A DNA stretch of 64,000 bases from an uncultured Alcaligenaceae bacterium (lineage in GTDB: Bacteria > Pseudomonadota > Gammaproteobacteria > Burkholderiales > Burkholderiaceae_B), in assembly GCA_937952975.1 (NCBI GenBank), contig CALFXX010000073.1:4301-68300 (forward strand), in the 5' to 3' direction. The translations under genes and the position numbers were made by a program. Shown piece by piece: positions 45,037-53,051 of this stretch. Within the stretch, counting starts at the first letter, position 1, and each line of letters begins with the position of its first letter. Below the pieces are notes generated by a model. It was given only the letters and a program-made list of their open reading frames with translations. It had not been told where the DNA came from and did not search any database.

Positions 45037-45207
45037 ATGAAGCCTTCTATCGCACCTAAACTCAATAGTAAGCGACCAACTACCTATTTCCTTTCCGCAA
45101 AGTTGAGTGAAACTTTGTTAGAAAAGCTTGATGACGCGTCATTAATCAATGTTGTGAAATCTCGCCGAGGCGGAAAAACGGTGAAGGTGAAACTTGAAGA
45201 CCTATAG
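45037..45207 (+). CDS. 56-residue ORF in frame with the preceding one
   Basis: ATG at 45037 opens 56 codons ending TAG. The sequence (MKPSIAPKLNSKRPTTYFLSAKL... VKVKLEDL) has no signal peptide or membrane segment and is unrecognised. The frame is open upstream to the TGA at 44947, so the tail of a longer protein interrupted by one stop codon is an alternative reading. Its first six residues (MKPSIA) echo the MNT protein start (MKPSVA); this may be chance. Confidence 0.35.
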   Translation: MKPSIAPKLNSKRPTTYFLSAKLSETLLEKLDDASLINVVKSRRGGKTVKVKLEDL

Positions 45208-45411
45208 TATTTGAATGCGGGGCTTCTCCTGTCTGTGCGAAACCGTACGACGGCAAGCTTTGAATCTGAGTAGTATGTCGCTAGGTCTCTTACAAAATGC
45301 GATTAGCAACCGGACTATGGAAGAATCAGCTACAAATCATCTAGTTTGACTTTAGTGTTGCCGCACAAGTCTGCACTCACATTTGTTGTTCGATAAGACC
45401 AAGGAATCAAT

Positions 45412-45813
45412 ATGCTCAGGTATCTTGGCATCTACTTTACGTTTTTAATCTCCCTCGTCGTCGTGGACATGATTTGGCTTTTAGGGATCGCAAAAACACT
45501 GTATCAAAGTCAGATGGGTGATCTGATGGCTAGCGAACCCAAACTCGCGGCGGGCGCCGCTTTTTACCTGTTGTACGCGCTCGGTGTCTGTATTTTCGTG
45601 ATAGTGCCTGCACTCAACAAACAGTCGGGGGTTGACGCGGTCTTGTATGGCGCGCTATTCGGCTTTTTCTGTTACATGACCTACGATCTGACCAACCTGG
45701 CAGTCGTACGCAACTTTCCAACAGGATTGGCTTTCATTGATATCGCTTGGGGGAGTTTTGTAACGGCCGCCTTATCTGGCTTTAGCTATTGGATCGTCAA
45801 GAAAATATCATAA
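45412..45813 (+). CDS. DUF2177-family membrane protein
   Basis: This 133-residue protein has four hydrophobic segments and the DUF2177 signatures VVDMIWLLGIAKTLY near residue 18 and YGALFGFFCYMTYDLTNLAVV near 80. The final part FIDIAWGSFVTA is also conserved. The function is unknown; the protein is an inner-membrane protein. Its stop codon abuts the 3' end of a decayed MFS gene on the opposite strand. The 204 bases before it show no gene. Confidence 0.85.
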   Translation: MLRYLGIYFTFLISLVVVDMIWLLGIAKTLYQSQMGDLMASEPKLAAGAAFYLLYALGVCIFVIVPALNKQSGVDAVLYGALFGFFCYMTYDLTNLAVVRNFPTGLAFIDIAWGSFVTAALSGFSYWIVKKIS

Positions 45814-45896
45814 GATTTTTTTAAATCCAATCCTCCCTTGCACCAACCGCAGCTTACGCAGGGCGGAAATCCCGATCGCGATCGGAAACCCGCACG
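45808..45896 (-). pseudogene. Remnant 3' end of an MFS transporter gene
   Basis: On the minus strand, codons ending at a TGA (45808-45810) read IAIGISALRKLRLVQGRIG and a few more residues. This aligns with the C-terminus of the intact MFS protein at 46748-48058, IAIWIAAPRKVRAVQGRIK: 13 of 19 positions identical. The matching DNA stops being alignable just upstream of 45882, and the rest of the gene is absent. It is a degraded duplicate or the end of a deleted paralogue. Confidence 0.6.
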
Positions 45897-46030
45897 GCTG
45901 AACGCGCAAAGGGCATTTTAATTTAGCAAACTGTACGCCACACCCTAACTAGGCGCGATCTTATTCTCTGTTAAGCCAAAATTTGTGCGGTAATGCTACA
46001 AGACCAATGACGTGCCTGGAGCATTAACGT

Positions 46031-46543
46031 ATGGCTTATTCAGTGGCCGAGCAAGACATGCTAAACGTGCTTGAGCAGCACATTGCCGCAGAAATGCAAG
46101 GCGACATGGACACCACGATGTCAACCATGTCTGCCAATCCGCATCTTTTGAATGTTCCCAATATGATTGGTGGCGACGGTTACGAGGGGGTCAAACAATT
46201 CTATTCGAACCATCTTGTCGGCAAATTCTTTCCGCCTGATGTGAAGTTCGAGACCGTTTCGGTGACCGTTGGGCGCACAAGAGTGGTTCAAGAGCTCGTG
46301 ATTTCGTTTACACACACCGCAGAAATCGAGTGGATGATCCCCGAGATCGCACCAACCAATAAAAAAATCGAAATCGCCTTTGTTGTTGTTGCCGGAATCG
46401 AAAACTTAAAGCTGACCCACGAGCACATTTATTGGGATCAAGCCAGCGTCCTAGTGCAACTTGGTTTACTCGACCCGCAGGGGCTTCCGGTGACCGGCGC
46501 AGAGAGTGCTAGAAGGTTACTGAGTTACTCAAGCACCGATTAG
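46031..46543 (+). CDS. SnoaL / NTF2-like protein
   Basis: This 170-residue protein has the cone-fold pattern of the SnoaL-like polyketide-cyclase/NTF2 family: an N-terminal helix (MLNVLEQHIAAEMQGDMDTTMSTM), GYEGVKQFYSNHL in the second helix, and beta strands with VVVAGIENLKLTHEHIYWDQAS near the C-terminus (a conserved HEHIYWDQ). Members act as isomerases, dehydratases or ligand binders. No active-site assignment is possible here. It lies between the MFS remnant and the intact MFS gene. Confidence 0.7.
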   Translation: MAYSVAEQDMLNVLEQHIAAEMQGDMDTTMSTMSANPHLLNVPNMIGGDGYEGVKQFYSNHLVGKFFPPDVKFETVSVTVGRTRVVQELVISFTHTAEIEWMIPEIAPTNKKIEIAFVVVAGIENLKLTHEHIYWDQASVLVQLGLLDPQGLPVTGAESARRLLSYSSTD

Positions 46544-46747
46544 CTCAAGCGCGTCATACTTAGTTGACGAAAAACTGCTGACTTGATGACTGCCGACACA
46601 ACGGCTAATACTCAAACACCGCAACAACAAGTACAAACCTACTCAAGTAACTTACCAACCTGTCAGGGTGCCAACATAAATCTTGGAGTCGGTGTGTGGG
46701 TACGAAGAATTACCCAACTGGCGATAGATATGTGGGTGAGTGGTATG

Positions 46748-48058
46748 TCAAAGCTTAATCCTTCCCTGCACCGCCCGCACCTTGCGCGGCGCAGCGATCC
46801 AGATCGCGATGCTCGATAGCAAGCAACACGCAAGCGAAAGCGCGAAAGCGACGCGATAGCTGCCTGTTTCGTCGTAAATCACACCCGTCACCCAAGGGCC
46901 CACCGCGCCTCCGGCCATCACGGCGATTGTGACGACCCCGAAGATTGAGCCGAACGCTTTGCCTTGAAAAATCTCCATCACGATGGGCCCCATGAGCGAC
47001 GTCATGCCGTAGCCCAACATACCCTGTGACAGCACCATCACATACAGCAACCACAATGTGGGCGTACCCTCAAGCGCAAGCAAAGCTGCGCACGAAATCG
47101 CTGAACCTAAACAACTTGCGCCCCAGGCCCACTCGCGACCAATTCGATCAGATAATGCGCCCATACCGATTTGACCAAACATACCGACGGTGCTTACAAG
47201 TGCCAGTGCCCAAGCTGACGTTGCGGGGCTAAAGCCAACTTCTACGAGATATTTTGTTTGATGCACTTGCACCGCATACCAAGCAAAGAGCGCGCAAAAA
47301 TAGCCAAAAATGATGCACCAAAACCGCGGGGTTCGCAGCGCCTTTGTAATCGTCCATTCGATGTTGACCCACACAGGGTCGACAACATTTGACACGCTTG
47401 CACTGATTTCGGCCGCAGTCTGAGCGCGCTGCCCGTCAGGCTCAAGCCCCAAATCTTCGGGACGGCGCCAGACAAAAAAACTAAGCGGTACAAGCACAAA
47501 CAATACGACTGCCCCAAGCGCTAAACACGAAGCACGCCAGCCAGCGCGAAGGATAATCTCTTGCAACCAAGGCAAGATTACCAATGCCCCCACCCCTGCG
47601 CCTGAAAACGCGATACCAAGGGCCATGCCGCGACGACGCACAAACCAGTTAGGCAAAAAGGTCGAATGAACACTAAATCCCATGAGATTTGTACCGCCTC
47701 CCACCAAGAACCCTAGCGTGGCATAAAGCTGCCAAGGTTCTTGCATCATGGTGGCAAGTAACAAACCCAGCGCGGTGAAGCAAGCGCCAGCGAGCAACAA
47801 GAAACGAGGCCCGTAGCGGTCCATTACTTGCCCGACGATGGGGCTAATCACCGCTGAAACTAAAAATCCAAACGCAAAAGACCCCGAGGCTAAGCCGCGC
47901 GACCAGTGAAACTCGTCGATCAGGGGTGGGAGTAATAGTGAAAACGACGTACGGGCGCTAATCCCGATCGCGATGGTAATGAAAGCGATACCAATCAACA
48001 CCCAACCGTAGTAGAACGGCAGGCGCGATGCCCAGCGCGCTACCAACGCACTATTCAC
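46748..48058 (-). CDS. MFS transporter (oxalate/formate or monocarboxylate type)
   Basis: This 436-residue protein has 12 predicted membrane segments and the MFS signature between segments 2 and 3 (GQVMDRYGPRFLL). A second copy lies between segments 8 and 9 (GALSDRIGREW). The pattern resembles the major facilitators for carboxylates common in Burkholderiales. The long middle loop (about residues 190-220) is charged, as usual. It overlaps the upstream LprI-domain gene by four bases. The 204 bases on its 3' side show no gene. Confidence 0.88.
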   Translation of the reverse strand: MNSALVARWASRLPFYYGWVLIGIAFITIAIGISARTSFSLLLPPLIDEFHWSRGLASGSFAFGFLVSAVISPIVGQVMDRYGPRFLLLAGACFTALGLLLATMMQEPWQLYATLGFLVGGGTNLMGFSVHSTFLPNWFVRRRGMALGIAFSGAGVGALVILPWLQEIILRAGWRASCLALGAVVLFVLVPLSFFVWRRPEDLGLEPDGQRAQTAAEISASVSNVVDPVWVNIEWTITKALRTPRFWCIIFGYFCALFAWYAVQVHQTKYLVEVGFSPATSAWALALVSTVGMFGQIGMGALSDRIGREWAWGASCLGSAISCAALLALEGTPTLWLLYVMVLSQGMLGYGMTSLMGPIVMEIFQGKAFGSIFGVVTIAVMAGGAVGPWVTGVIYDETGSYRVAFALSLACCLLSSIAIWIAAPRKVRAVQGRIKL

Positions 48059-48717
48059 TTGATTCTTTTGTAAGAACCATCAGCAATCCCAGTTCTGGGC
48101 GAACAGGATATAAAGCCACTTAACTGAACAGCCGTCTCACTCAGCGAGATAATCACATCATCCGTTTGGTCGGTTTTGAAGCCACCTTTAGTTGGGATTA
48201 ACTCTGCTTCAAAGTCACATAAACGACCTTCAGGAAATGGAGCAGGCTGATACGCGTCGGGCATCCAGTTTCCCCAAAACTTGATCTGACTTTTGGCGCC
48301 AATGCTGCTGACCAAAATTGCCAAATCATCCTGGGTAAACTTACCCTTGGCATTTGAATACACCTTTGACTGACCATATTGGCGCAGTTCATTGATACGT
48401 GACTGCACCATTTGCAAGCAGGCATTTGCCGTTGCAGGTGTTGCGACAGTCTTACCTCTTCCATCAAGCATACAGGTGGGATACTCTGCAATAAAACGCC
48501 GTTGTGTGAGCAAGGCAAACCCTTTTAGCGGAAAAGATGCATTCACCTCTTTAAACACGCTACCCATCTGCTCATCTGCGCTATTGAGTTGAGGGTTACT
48601 ACAAATGAACTTTTCTAGGGGTCGCTGTGCTTTTGCACAATCAAAACTTGCGGCAAACGAGTTGTTCATCCCTATGACTAAAATTGCCGACGCGTAAATG
48701 AAGGTACGATTAATCAC
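48055..48717 (-). CDS. Secreted LprI-domain protein
   Basis: This 220-residue protein has a signal peptide ending near ASA-F and an N-terminal domain with FDCAKAQRPLEKFICSNPQLNSADEQM, the Cys-containing signature of the lysozyme-inhibitor LprI / DUF1311 family. The C-terminal ~100 residues hold further cysteines (LCDFEAEL, FISCSPRTG) and are unassigned. It should be periplasmic or lipoprotein-like. Overlap with the MFS start (ATGA) means the two are co-translated, which is odd for these functions. Confidence 0.7.
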   Translation of the reverse strand: MINRTFIYASAILVIGMNNSFAASFDCAKAQRPLEKFICSNPQLNSADEQMGSVFKEVNASFPLKGFALLTQRRFIAEYPTCMLDGRGKTVATPATANACLQMVQSRINELRQYGQSKVYSNAKGKFTQDDLAILVSSIGAKSQIKFWGNWMPDAYQPAPFPEGRLCDFEAELIPTKGGFKTDQTDDVIISLSETAVQLSGFISCSPRTGIADGSYKRIK

Positions 48718-49075
48718 GATTTATTTCCACGATAGGCTAGCTGTTACCGTTCATTCTAGCCGCATTACCTATCACTTTGAATACTATTTTTCTTAACAAT
48801 CACGCCCTCAACAGCCAAGATCGATGATGCGGCTGCCTATCTGGTATTTGGTTTTTTTTCTTTTGTCCCGCATCTTGTCGACTAGGCAAAAGCCATGACG
48901 ACAATATAATCATCACAAGCGAAGATGCATATAAGATTCTATTTTCTACTAATACCCAGTTGGCGTTTTTTCAAAAAACTGCATCCCTGTGAGGCCCTCC
49001 ACAGCTAAATCGGTGTCACACACAAGTAATGTCACCTTTACAACAATTCGCCTACTAAACCTTGGAATATGTTCC
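48718..49075. other. AT-rich gap between divergent genes
   Basis: These 358 bases separate the LprI-domain gene and the response-regulator gene, which diverge. It must hold both promoters. It is AT-rich, with several T-tracts and a GTTTTTTCAAAAAAC near-palindrome around 48967. No gene or definite promoter was identified. Confidence 0.4.
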
Positions 49076-49714
49076 ATGAATAAACAAACCGTACTGATTG
49101 TTGAAGATCATCCGCTCTATCGCCAAGCGCTCGGCAATCTGATTAAGGTGAGCTTTCCTGACGTAGATTTACAAAGCATATCCGCCGCGGAAGAGGCCTT
49201 GGCTTTAGTGGGGAGAACAAACAAAAAATTATTAGCAGACTGGACGATTCTGCTCGATCTATCATTGCCCGGACTTTCTGGCCTTTCGGCGGTACGCGCC
49301 TTTGCTGAAGCTGCCCCCCGCAGCAACCTAGTAGTCATTTCAGCAACAGACGACAAATTACAAGTTTCAGCCTGTATCGGCTCGGGGGCTGTTGCGTTTA
49401 TCAGTAAATCGACGCCTCCCGACAGGTTGATCGAGTTTCTAGGACGACTTTTACGGAACAAGCTAGCGCATCCTGAACTCGTTTCCAGCGAAGGTAATCA
49501 GAACATCGCCAACTTAAAGCCGATTCGGCTAACCCCTCGTCAGATAGAGGTTCTTTTACTCATTTTTCAAGGAAAATCTAACCGAGATATTGCGCGAGAA
49601 CTCAATATTATTGAGGCCACTGCAAAAGCGCATGTCAGCGCTATCTTTCGCGAGCTTGATGTAGTTAACCGCACCCAAGCATTGTTGGCCGCGCAGAAGT
49701 TAGGATTTAGATAG
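49076..49714 (+). CDS. NarL/LuxR-family response regulator
   Basis: This 212-residue regulator has an N-terminal receiver domain with the acidic pocket in VLIVEDHPLYRQAL and the phospho-acceptor Asp in ILLDLSLPGLSGL near residue 60. A GerE/LuxR DNA-binding domain follows from about residue 148 (LTPRQIEVLLLIFQGKSNRDIARELNI and KAHVSAIFRELDVVNRTQAL). The ATG at 49076 begins the standard MNKQTVLIVEDH. It converges on a histidine kinase gene 71 bases away, the probable partner. The target genes are unknown. Confidence 0.9.
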   Translation: MNKQTVLIVEDHPLYRQALGNLIKVSFPDVDLQSISAAEEALALVGRTNKKLLADWTILLDLSLPGLSGLSAVRAFAEAAPRSNLVVISATDDKLQVSACIGSGAVAFISKSTPPDRLIEFLGRLLRNKLAHPELVSSEGNQNIANLKPIRLTPRQIEVLLLIFQGKSNRDIARELNIIEATAKAHVSAIFRELDVVNRTQALLAAQKLGFR

Positions 49715-49785
49715 ACAACTAATAATGCATCTAAATGAGTGACAGTTGGCTAGTACCCAAGAGCAAAGCGTCATCCGAAATCGGC

Positions 49786-50643
49786 TTATAGAGGACGTCT
49801 AAGCCGGCGTCTCGAAGTAACTACTTTCATCGGTAATCTGAAATAAAACGTTGAACCAAGACCAGAATGCGTGCTCAACCGAAGCGAACTATCCAACAAG
49901 GTACATAATCTTTTTGCAATGAATAGCCCCAACCCCATTCCAACATTTTTTTCACGTACGAGCGGGCTGCGGATCTGAAAAAATTCTTCAAAAATCCTAG
50001 CTCGCATCTCCACAGGAACACCCCAGCCTGTGTCTACCACTCGAATATCAAGCGAGTCGCCCGCCAAGCGTGCAGCTAAACGGATCCCTCCTTTAGGTGT
50101 GTAGCGAATCGCATTTGTAATCAGATTTCTGAGCAGACGCTCTAATAAATGGATATCTGTCTTGACCTGATACTGATTAAAGTTCTGAGGGACAGACAGC
50201 TCGAACTTCAGATGCTCTTCTTGTGCAATTTTTAAATACTCATATTCCAAATTTTTAAATAACGTATCGATCTCTTGATACTCGTTAGCGATGGTCAGCA
50301 CACTCCCATCGAGTCGTGAAAGATTGACTAAGGCCTCAAACATAGAATTGAGATATTGAACACTGTGCTGCAAACTAGCCAGATTGTCCTCTATGAGGCG
50401 CTGTGTATCCGAGCCATCCGCTTTACGTACGAGCAACTTTTGTAAAGTATTCAAGTTCAAAGTCAGCGCCTGCATCGGTTGACTCAAATCATGGCTTACA
50501 GAGGCTAAAAAACGTGACTTTGCCAAGTTTGCAGCAACCGCCTCATCACGTTTTTGGGTGATCTCAGACAGTAAGCGGTACAGATTTAATTCAAGCTCTT
50601 TATTCACGTTAAAGGCACCCTCGACAAGCCGACTCCGCCCCAT
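49786..50643 (-). CDS. Soluble histidine kinase without a sensor domain
   Basis: This 285-residue kinase core has HisKA with SRFLASVSHDLSQPMQAL (phospho-His near residue 50) and HATPase_c with the N-box RNLITNAIRYTPKGG, the G1 box DTGWGVP and the G2 box GMGLGLFIAKRL. There is no membrane segment and only about 40 residues before HisKA. Many kinases of this HDLxQPMQAL class have sensor and membrane parts, so this one is either a cytoplasmic type or truncated at its N-terminus. A TGA lies in frame shortly upstream. Confidence 0.85.
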   Translation of the reverse strand: MGRSRLVEGAFNVNKELELNLYRLLSEITQKRDEAVAANLAKSRFLASVSHDLSQPMQALTLNLNTLQKLLVRKADGSDTQRLIEDNLASLQHSVQYLNSMFEALVNLSRLDGSVLTIANEYQEIDTLFKNLEYEYLKIAQEEHLKFELSVPQNFNQYQVKTDIHLLERLLRNLITNAIRYTPKGGIRLAARLAGDSLDIRVVDTGWGVPVEMRARIFEEFFQIRSPLVREKNVGMGLGLFIAKRLCTLLDSSLRLSTHSGLGSTFYFRLPMKVVTSRRRLRRPL

Positions 50644-50815
50644 ACGAGCAACTTGTCTCAGGTGATAACAGAATCATCACCGCAAGGTCGGCAATTTAAA
50701 TTACGACAGCGTTGATGCGATCGATCTGCTCGTTACGCTACCCAACTATCTTGCTTAGGCAAACGCACATGGGTTCACACACTAAAGCGCCCGCTGTTTT
50801 GTCTTTAAGGTAATA

Positions 50816-51052
50816 TCAAAGTGCGTTATGGCTGCCATCACACAGAACACCATTCTTTGATTGCTTACAGCCACAGAAATAAACCGTTTTGGTTTCAGTC
50901 GCGTCATACTTGGTTGGAGTCAAGCTGCTGCCTAAGTGGCTACCGTCGCAGAAGGGTTGTTTTTTGCTTTGACCACAGGCGCACCAGTAATAGCTTTGCT
51001 CTGCAACAACTTCAACTGCGTATGGTGCTTTCTGAGCGATTTTTGCTTGCAT
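50816..51052 (-). CDS. CDGSH iron-sulfur domain protein
   Basis: This 78-residue protein has two CDGSH motifs: WCACGQSKKQPFCDGSH near residue 23 and FCGCKQSKNGVLCDGSH near 58. Each gives a C-x-C...C...H set that binds one 2Fe-2S cluster, as in the bacterial two-cluster mitoNEET relatives. The role is probably redox or Fe-S handling. It stands alone between the kinase and the secreted-protein gene. Confidence 0.93.
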   Translation of the reverse strand: MQAKIAQKAPYAVEVVAEQSYYWCACGQSKKQPFCDGSHLGSSLTPTKYDATETKTVYFCGCKQSKNGVLCDGSHNAL

Positions 51053-51194
51053 AATGAATCCTTGTGAAAGTGAAGTTTTTATCTCTTATGATTACCGGAG
51101 TGGCGGTATGTCAACCGCCTACTGAAGTCACAGCAATCTAATCTCGAGAGTACCTCAATCATACTTGGGTCAATCTCACTATCACAGGGGTCAT

Positions 51195-51806
51195 ATGAGG
51201 TCGATTTTCATTTTTGCGTTGTTATTGCTTGGCTGCCAGACCGCTTATGGCAACCCCTGCAGCCAGCCTATTCAACTTTCAAAGATAGACAACTACATTT
51301 ATTTGCAAGGTCATCTTTGCCCCGGCGATGGCAAAAAATTTATTCAATATATGTCGGACGCCGGAAAAGGCATCTCGTTGATTAGGTTAAATTCTGGCGG
51401 AGGCAACGGTGCGGATGCCGTTGAGATCGGACGCTATCTTCGCGCCAATAAGATGACTACTTGGACCGACGCGCGGCAAGATAAATGTGCCAGCGCCTGC
51501 AATCGGGTCTTTGCTGGAGGGGTGCAGCGCATCTACTCGCATGCCAACTACATACAAACTGGAAAAAATCCAAAACAACAATTTGGCCTTGGATACCATC
51601 ACCCTAATGTTAACGGTGACTTTCGTGCCGCAGAGGATTGGTATCAAAAGGGCATTGTGCCGTATCTAAAAGAAATGCTGCCGACCAAAGCATTTAATTG
51701 GATATATCAAACGGACGTTGGCAATATGACGCCAAGCATGCTTTGGTTAAATGGCGCTCAGGCATTAGATTTGGGCATCTCGACAAGCAACCAAGCGCCA
51801 CGTTAA
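51195..51806 (+). CDS. ClpP-like secreted protein (COG3904 type)
   Basis: This 203-residue protein opens with a signal peptide containing LLLLGC, a possible lipobox, before NPCSQPI. LIRLNSGGGNGADAVEIGRYLR resembles the oxyanion strand-turn of ClpP/crotonase-fold proteases. KCASACNRVFAGG matches the family's SAC segment, where the Ser is the likely nucleophile. GLGYHHP may supply the His. The start at 51195 follows an AGGGGT site. The gene overlaps the end of the convergent glycosyltransferase by four bases. Function is unknown. Confidence 0.7.
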   Translation: MRSIFIFALLLLGCQTAYGNPCSQPIQLSKIDNYIYLQGHLCPGDGKKFIQYMSDAGKGISLIRLNSGGGNGADAVEIGRYLRANKMTTWTDARQDKCASACNRVFAGGVQRIYSHANYIQTGKNPKQQFGLGYHHPNVNGDFRAAEDWYQKGIVPYLKEMLPTKAFNWIYQTDVGNMTPSMLWLNGAQALDLGISTSNQAPR

Positions 51807-52858
51807 TGACTGGCTAAACTTCGATACAGATCAGCGTAGCTCTCGATCATCACATCCAGAGTGTGTGTCGCACGAACGTACGTCAACGCACGCGAGGCCA
51901 TATGAGCCGACTCTTGCGGGTGCGACAGTATCCACAGCAGATGCTGTGCAAAGACCGCGGGATCATGAGCGGGTGCCAAGAGCCCGCGTTGCTCGGCAAG
52001 AGTTTCGCGCAGCCCGCCGACGTCAGAGGCCACCACGGGAATAGATTGAACCATGGCGTCTAAGACGCAGGTTCCTAGAGCCTCGGCACGCGAGGTTAAG
52101 AAAAAAGCCGACAACGTGCCGTACAACTCTTCAGGATTTGGAACAAAGCCCAAAAATAAATATCGATCACTGAGCCCCACTTCAGCCGCATAGTTTTTAG
52201 CGGTGCTCTCGAGCTCGCCCCCTGTACCCCAGTGCAAAAACACGACGTCAGGGCGTATTTTGCACACTTCGGCCGCAACACGAATACTCGTTAAGGGATC
52301 TTTATCCGTCGTAAAAACGGCGGTCGTACCGATCAACGTTTTGCCGGTTAAATCGTATTGGGTGCGCAGCAAATGAATCCGACTCTGGTTACTAACGGTA
52401 GCTGGGACCGCGCTTCTAATGATGGCAGGCTGCAACCCTAACCGAATCGGTTCAGCGGCAGCGGCTTGACTGATTGCAACAATCTTATCCAAGCGCCGCC
52501 ATTTCAAGCGCCTAAGCCAATCTTTAAACCTCGACCCGTAGTCAGTGCGCCGGGTAAAGACCGTCAGCACCGAGCCCAAGCATCGATACGCTGCAAGGGC
52601 GGTCGCACCCCGCGCATTATGTGCGTGCAAGATATCAAAACGCCGTGCGTTGAAAAGCAACCAGATAAACAACGGCACAAAGGCCGCCGCCCAGTGAACC
52701 ATAAAGCCTTCAGCAAGAGCAATTTCGGTTAGCTCTGTGCCAAACGTTGAAAACAACTCAACCGAGACACCGTGATCACTCAACCCACGCATGGTTAGCA
52801 AGGTTTGCGATTCGCCACCTCGCCAACCACTTTCTGTATTGATGTGCAAAACACGCAT
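51803..52858 (-). CDS. Family 4 glycosyltransferase
   Basis: This 351-residue GT-B-fold enzyme starts MRVLHINTESGWRGGESQ, the N-terminal domain. Its C-terminal nucleotide-sugar site has FLGFVPNPEELYGTLSAFFLTSRAEALGTCVLDAMVQSIPVVASDVGG, with the conserved Glu in SRAEALG. DILHAHNARGATAL lies near residue 75. It probably transfers a hexose to a lipid or polysaccharide acceptor. No other polysaccharide gene is adjacent, so the acceptor is unknown. Confidence 0.88.
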   Translation of the reverse strand: MRVLHINTESGWRGGESQTLLTMRGLSDHGVSVELFSTFGTELTEIALAEGFMVHWAAAFVPLFIWLLFNARRFDILHAHNARGATALAAYRCLGSVLTVFTRRTDYGSRFKDWLRRLKWRRLDKIVAISQAAAAEPIRLGLQPAIIRSAVPATVSNQSRIHLLRTQYDLTGKTLIGTTAVFTTDKDPLTSIRVAAEVCKIRPDVVFLHWGTGGELESTAKNYAAEVGLSDRYLFLGFVPNPEELYGTLSAFFLTSRAEALGTCVLDAMVQSIPVVASDVGGLRETLAEQRGLLAPAHDPAVFAQHLLWILSHPQESAHMASRALTYVRATHTLDVMIESYADLYRSLASH

Positions 52859-53051
52859 TAATTGTGCACCTGATCATCAAAAATAATTGCCAAAATTATA
52901 GGCTTATTATTTGATGAACCAAGATTTATTTAGAATAATTTAGGATTATTTGCCGTAAATATTAGACGTCAAAACTTTTTTAGATTTTAAGCTGACCGGT
53001 CTTCAAGGTGTGCGAAACTTACCGAATAGTAATAAAAAGCAGAGCAGACAA

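Noticed and set aside
43852..46600. Genomic island with att repeats at tRNA-Leu
   Set aside because: No second copy of the tRNA 3' end and no integrase were found. Accessory content alone does not define an island.
46583..46819. 78-codon plus-strand frame between the SnoaL-like gene and the MFS gene
   Set aside because: It runs into the MFS 3' end antisense, its Gln/Thr-rich start has no ribosome site, and no family is recognisable.
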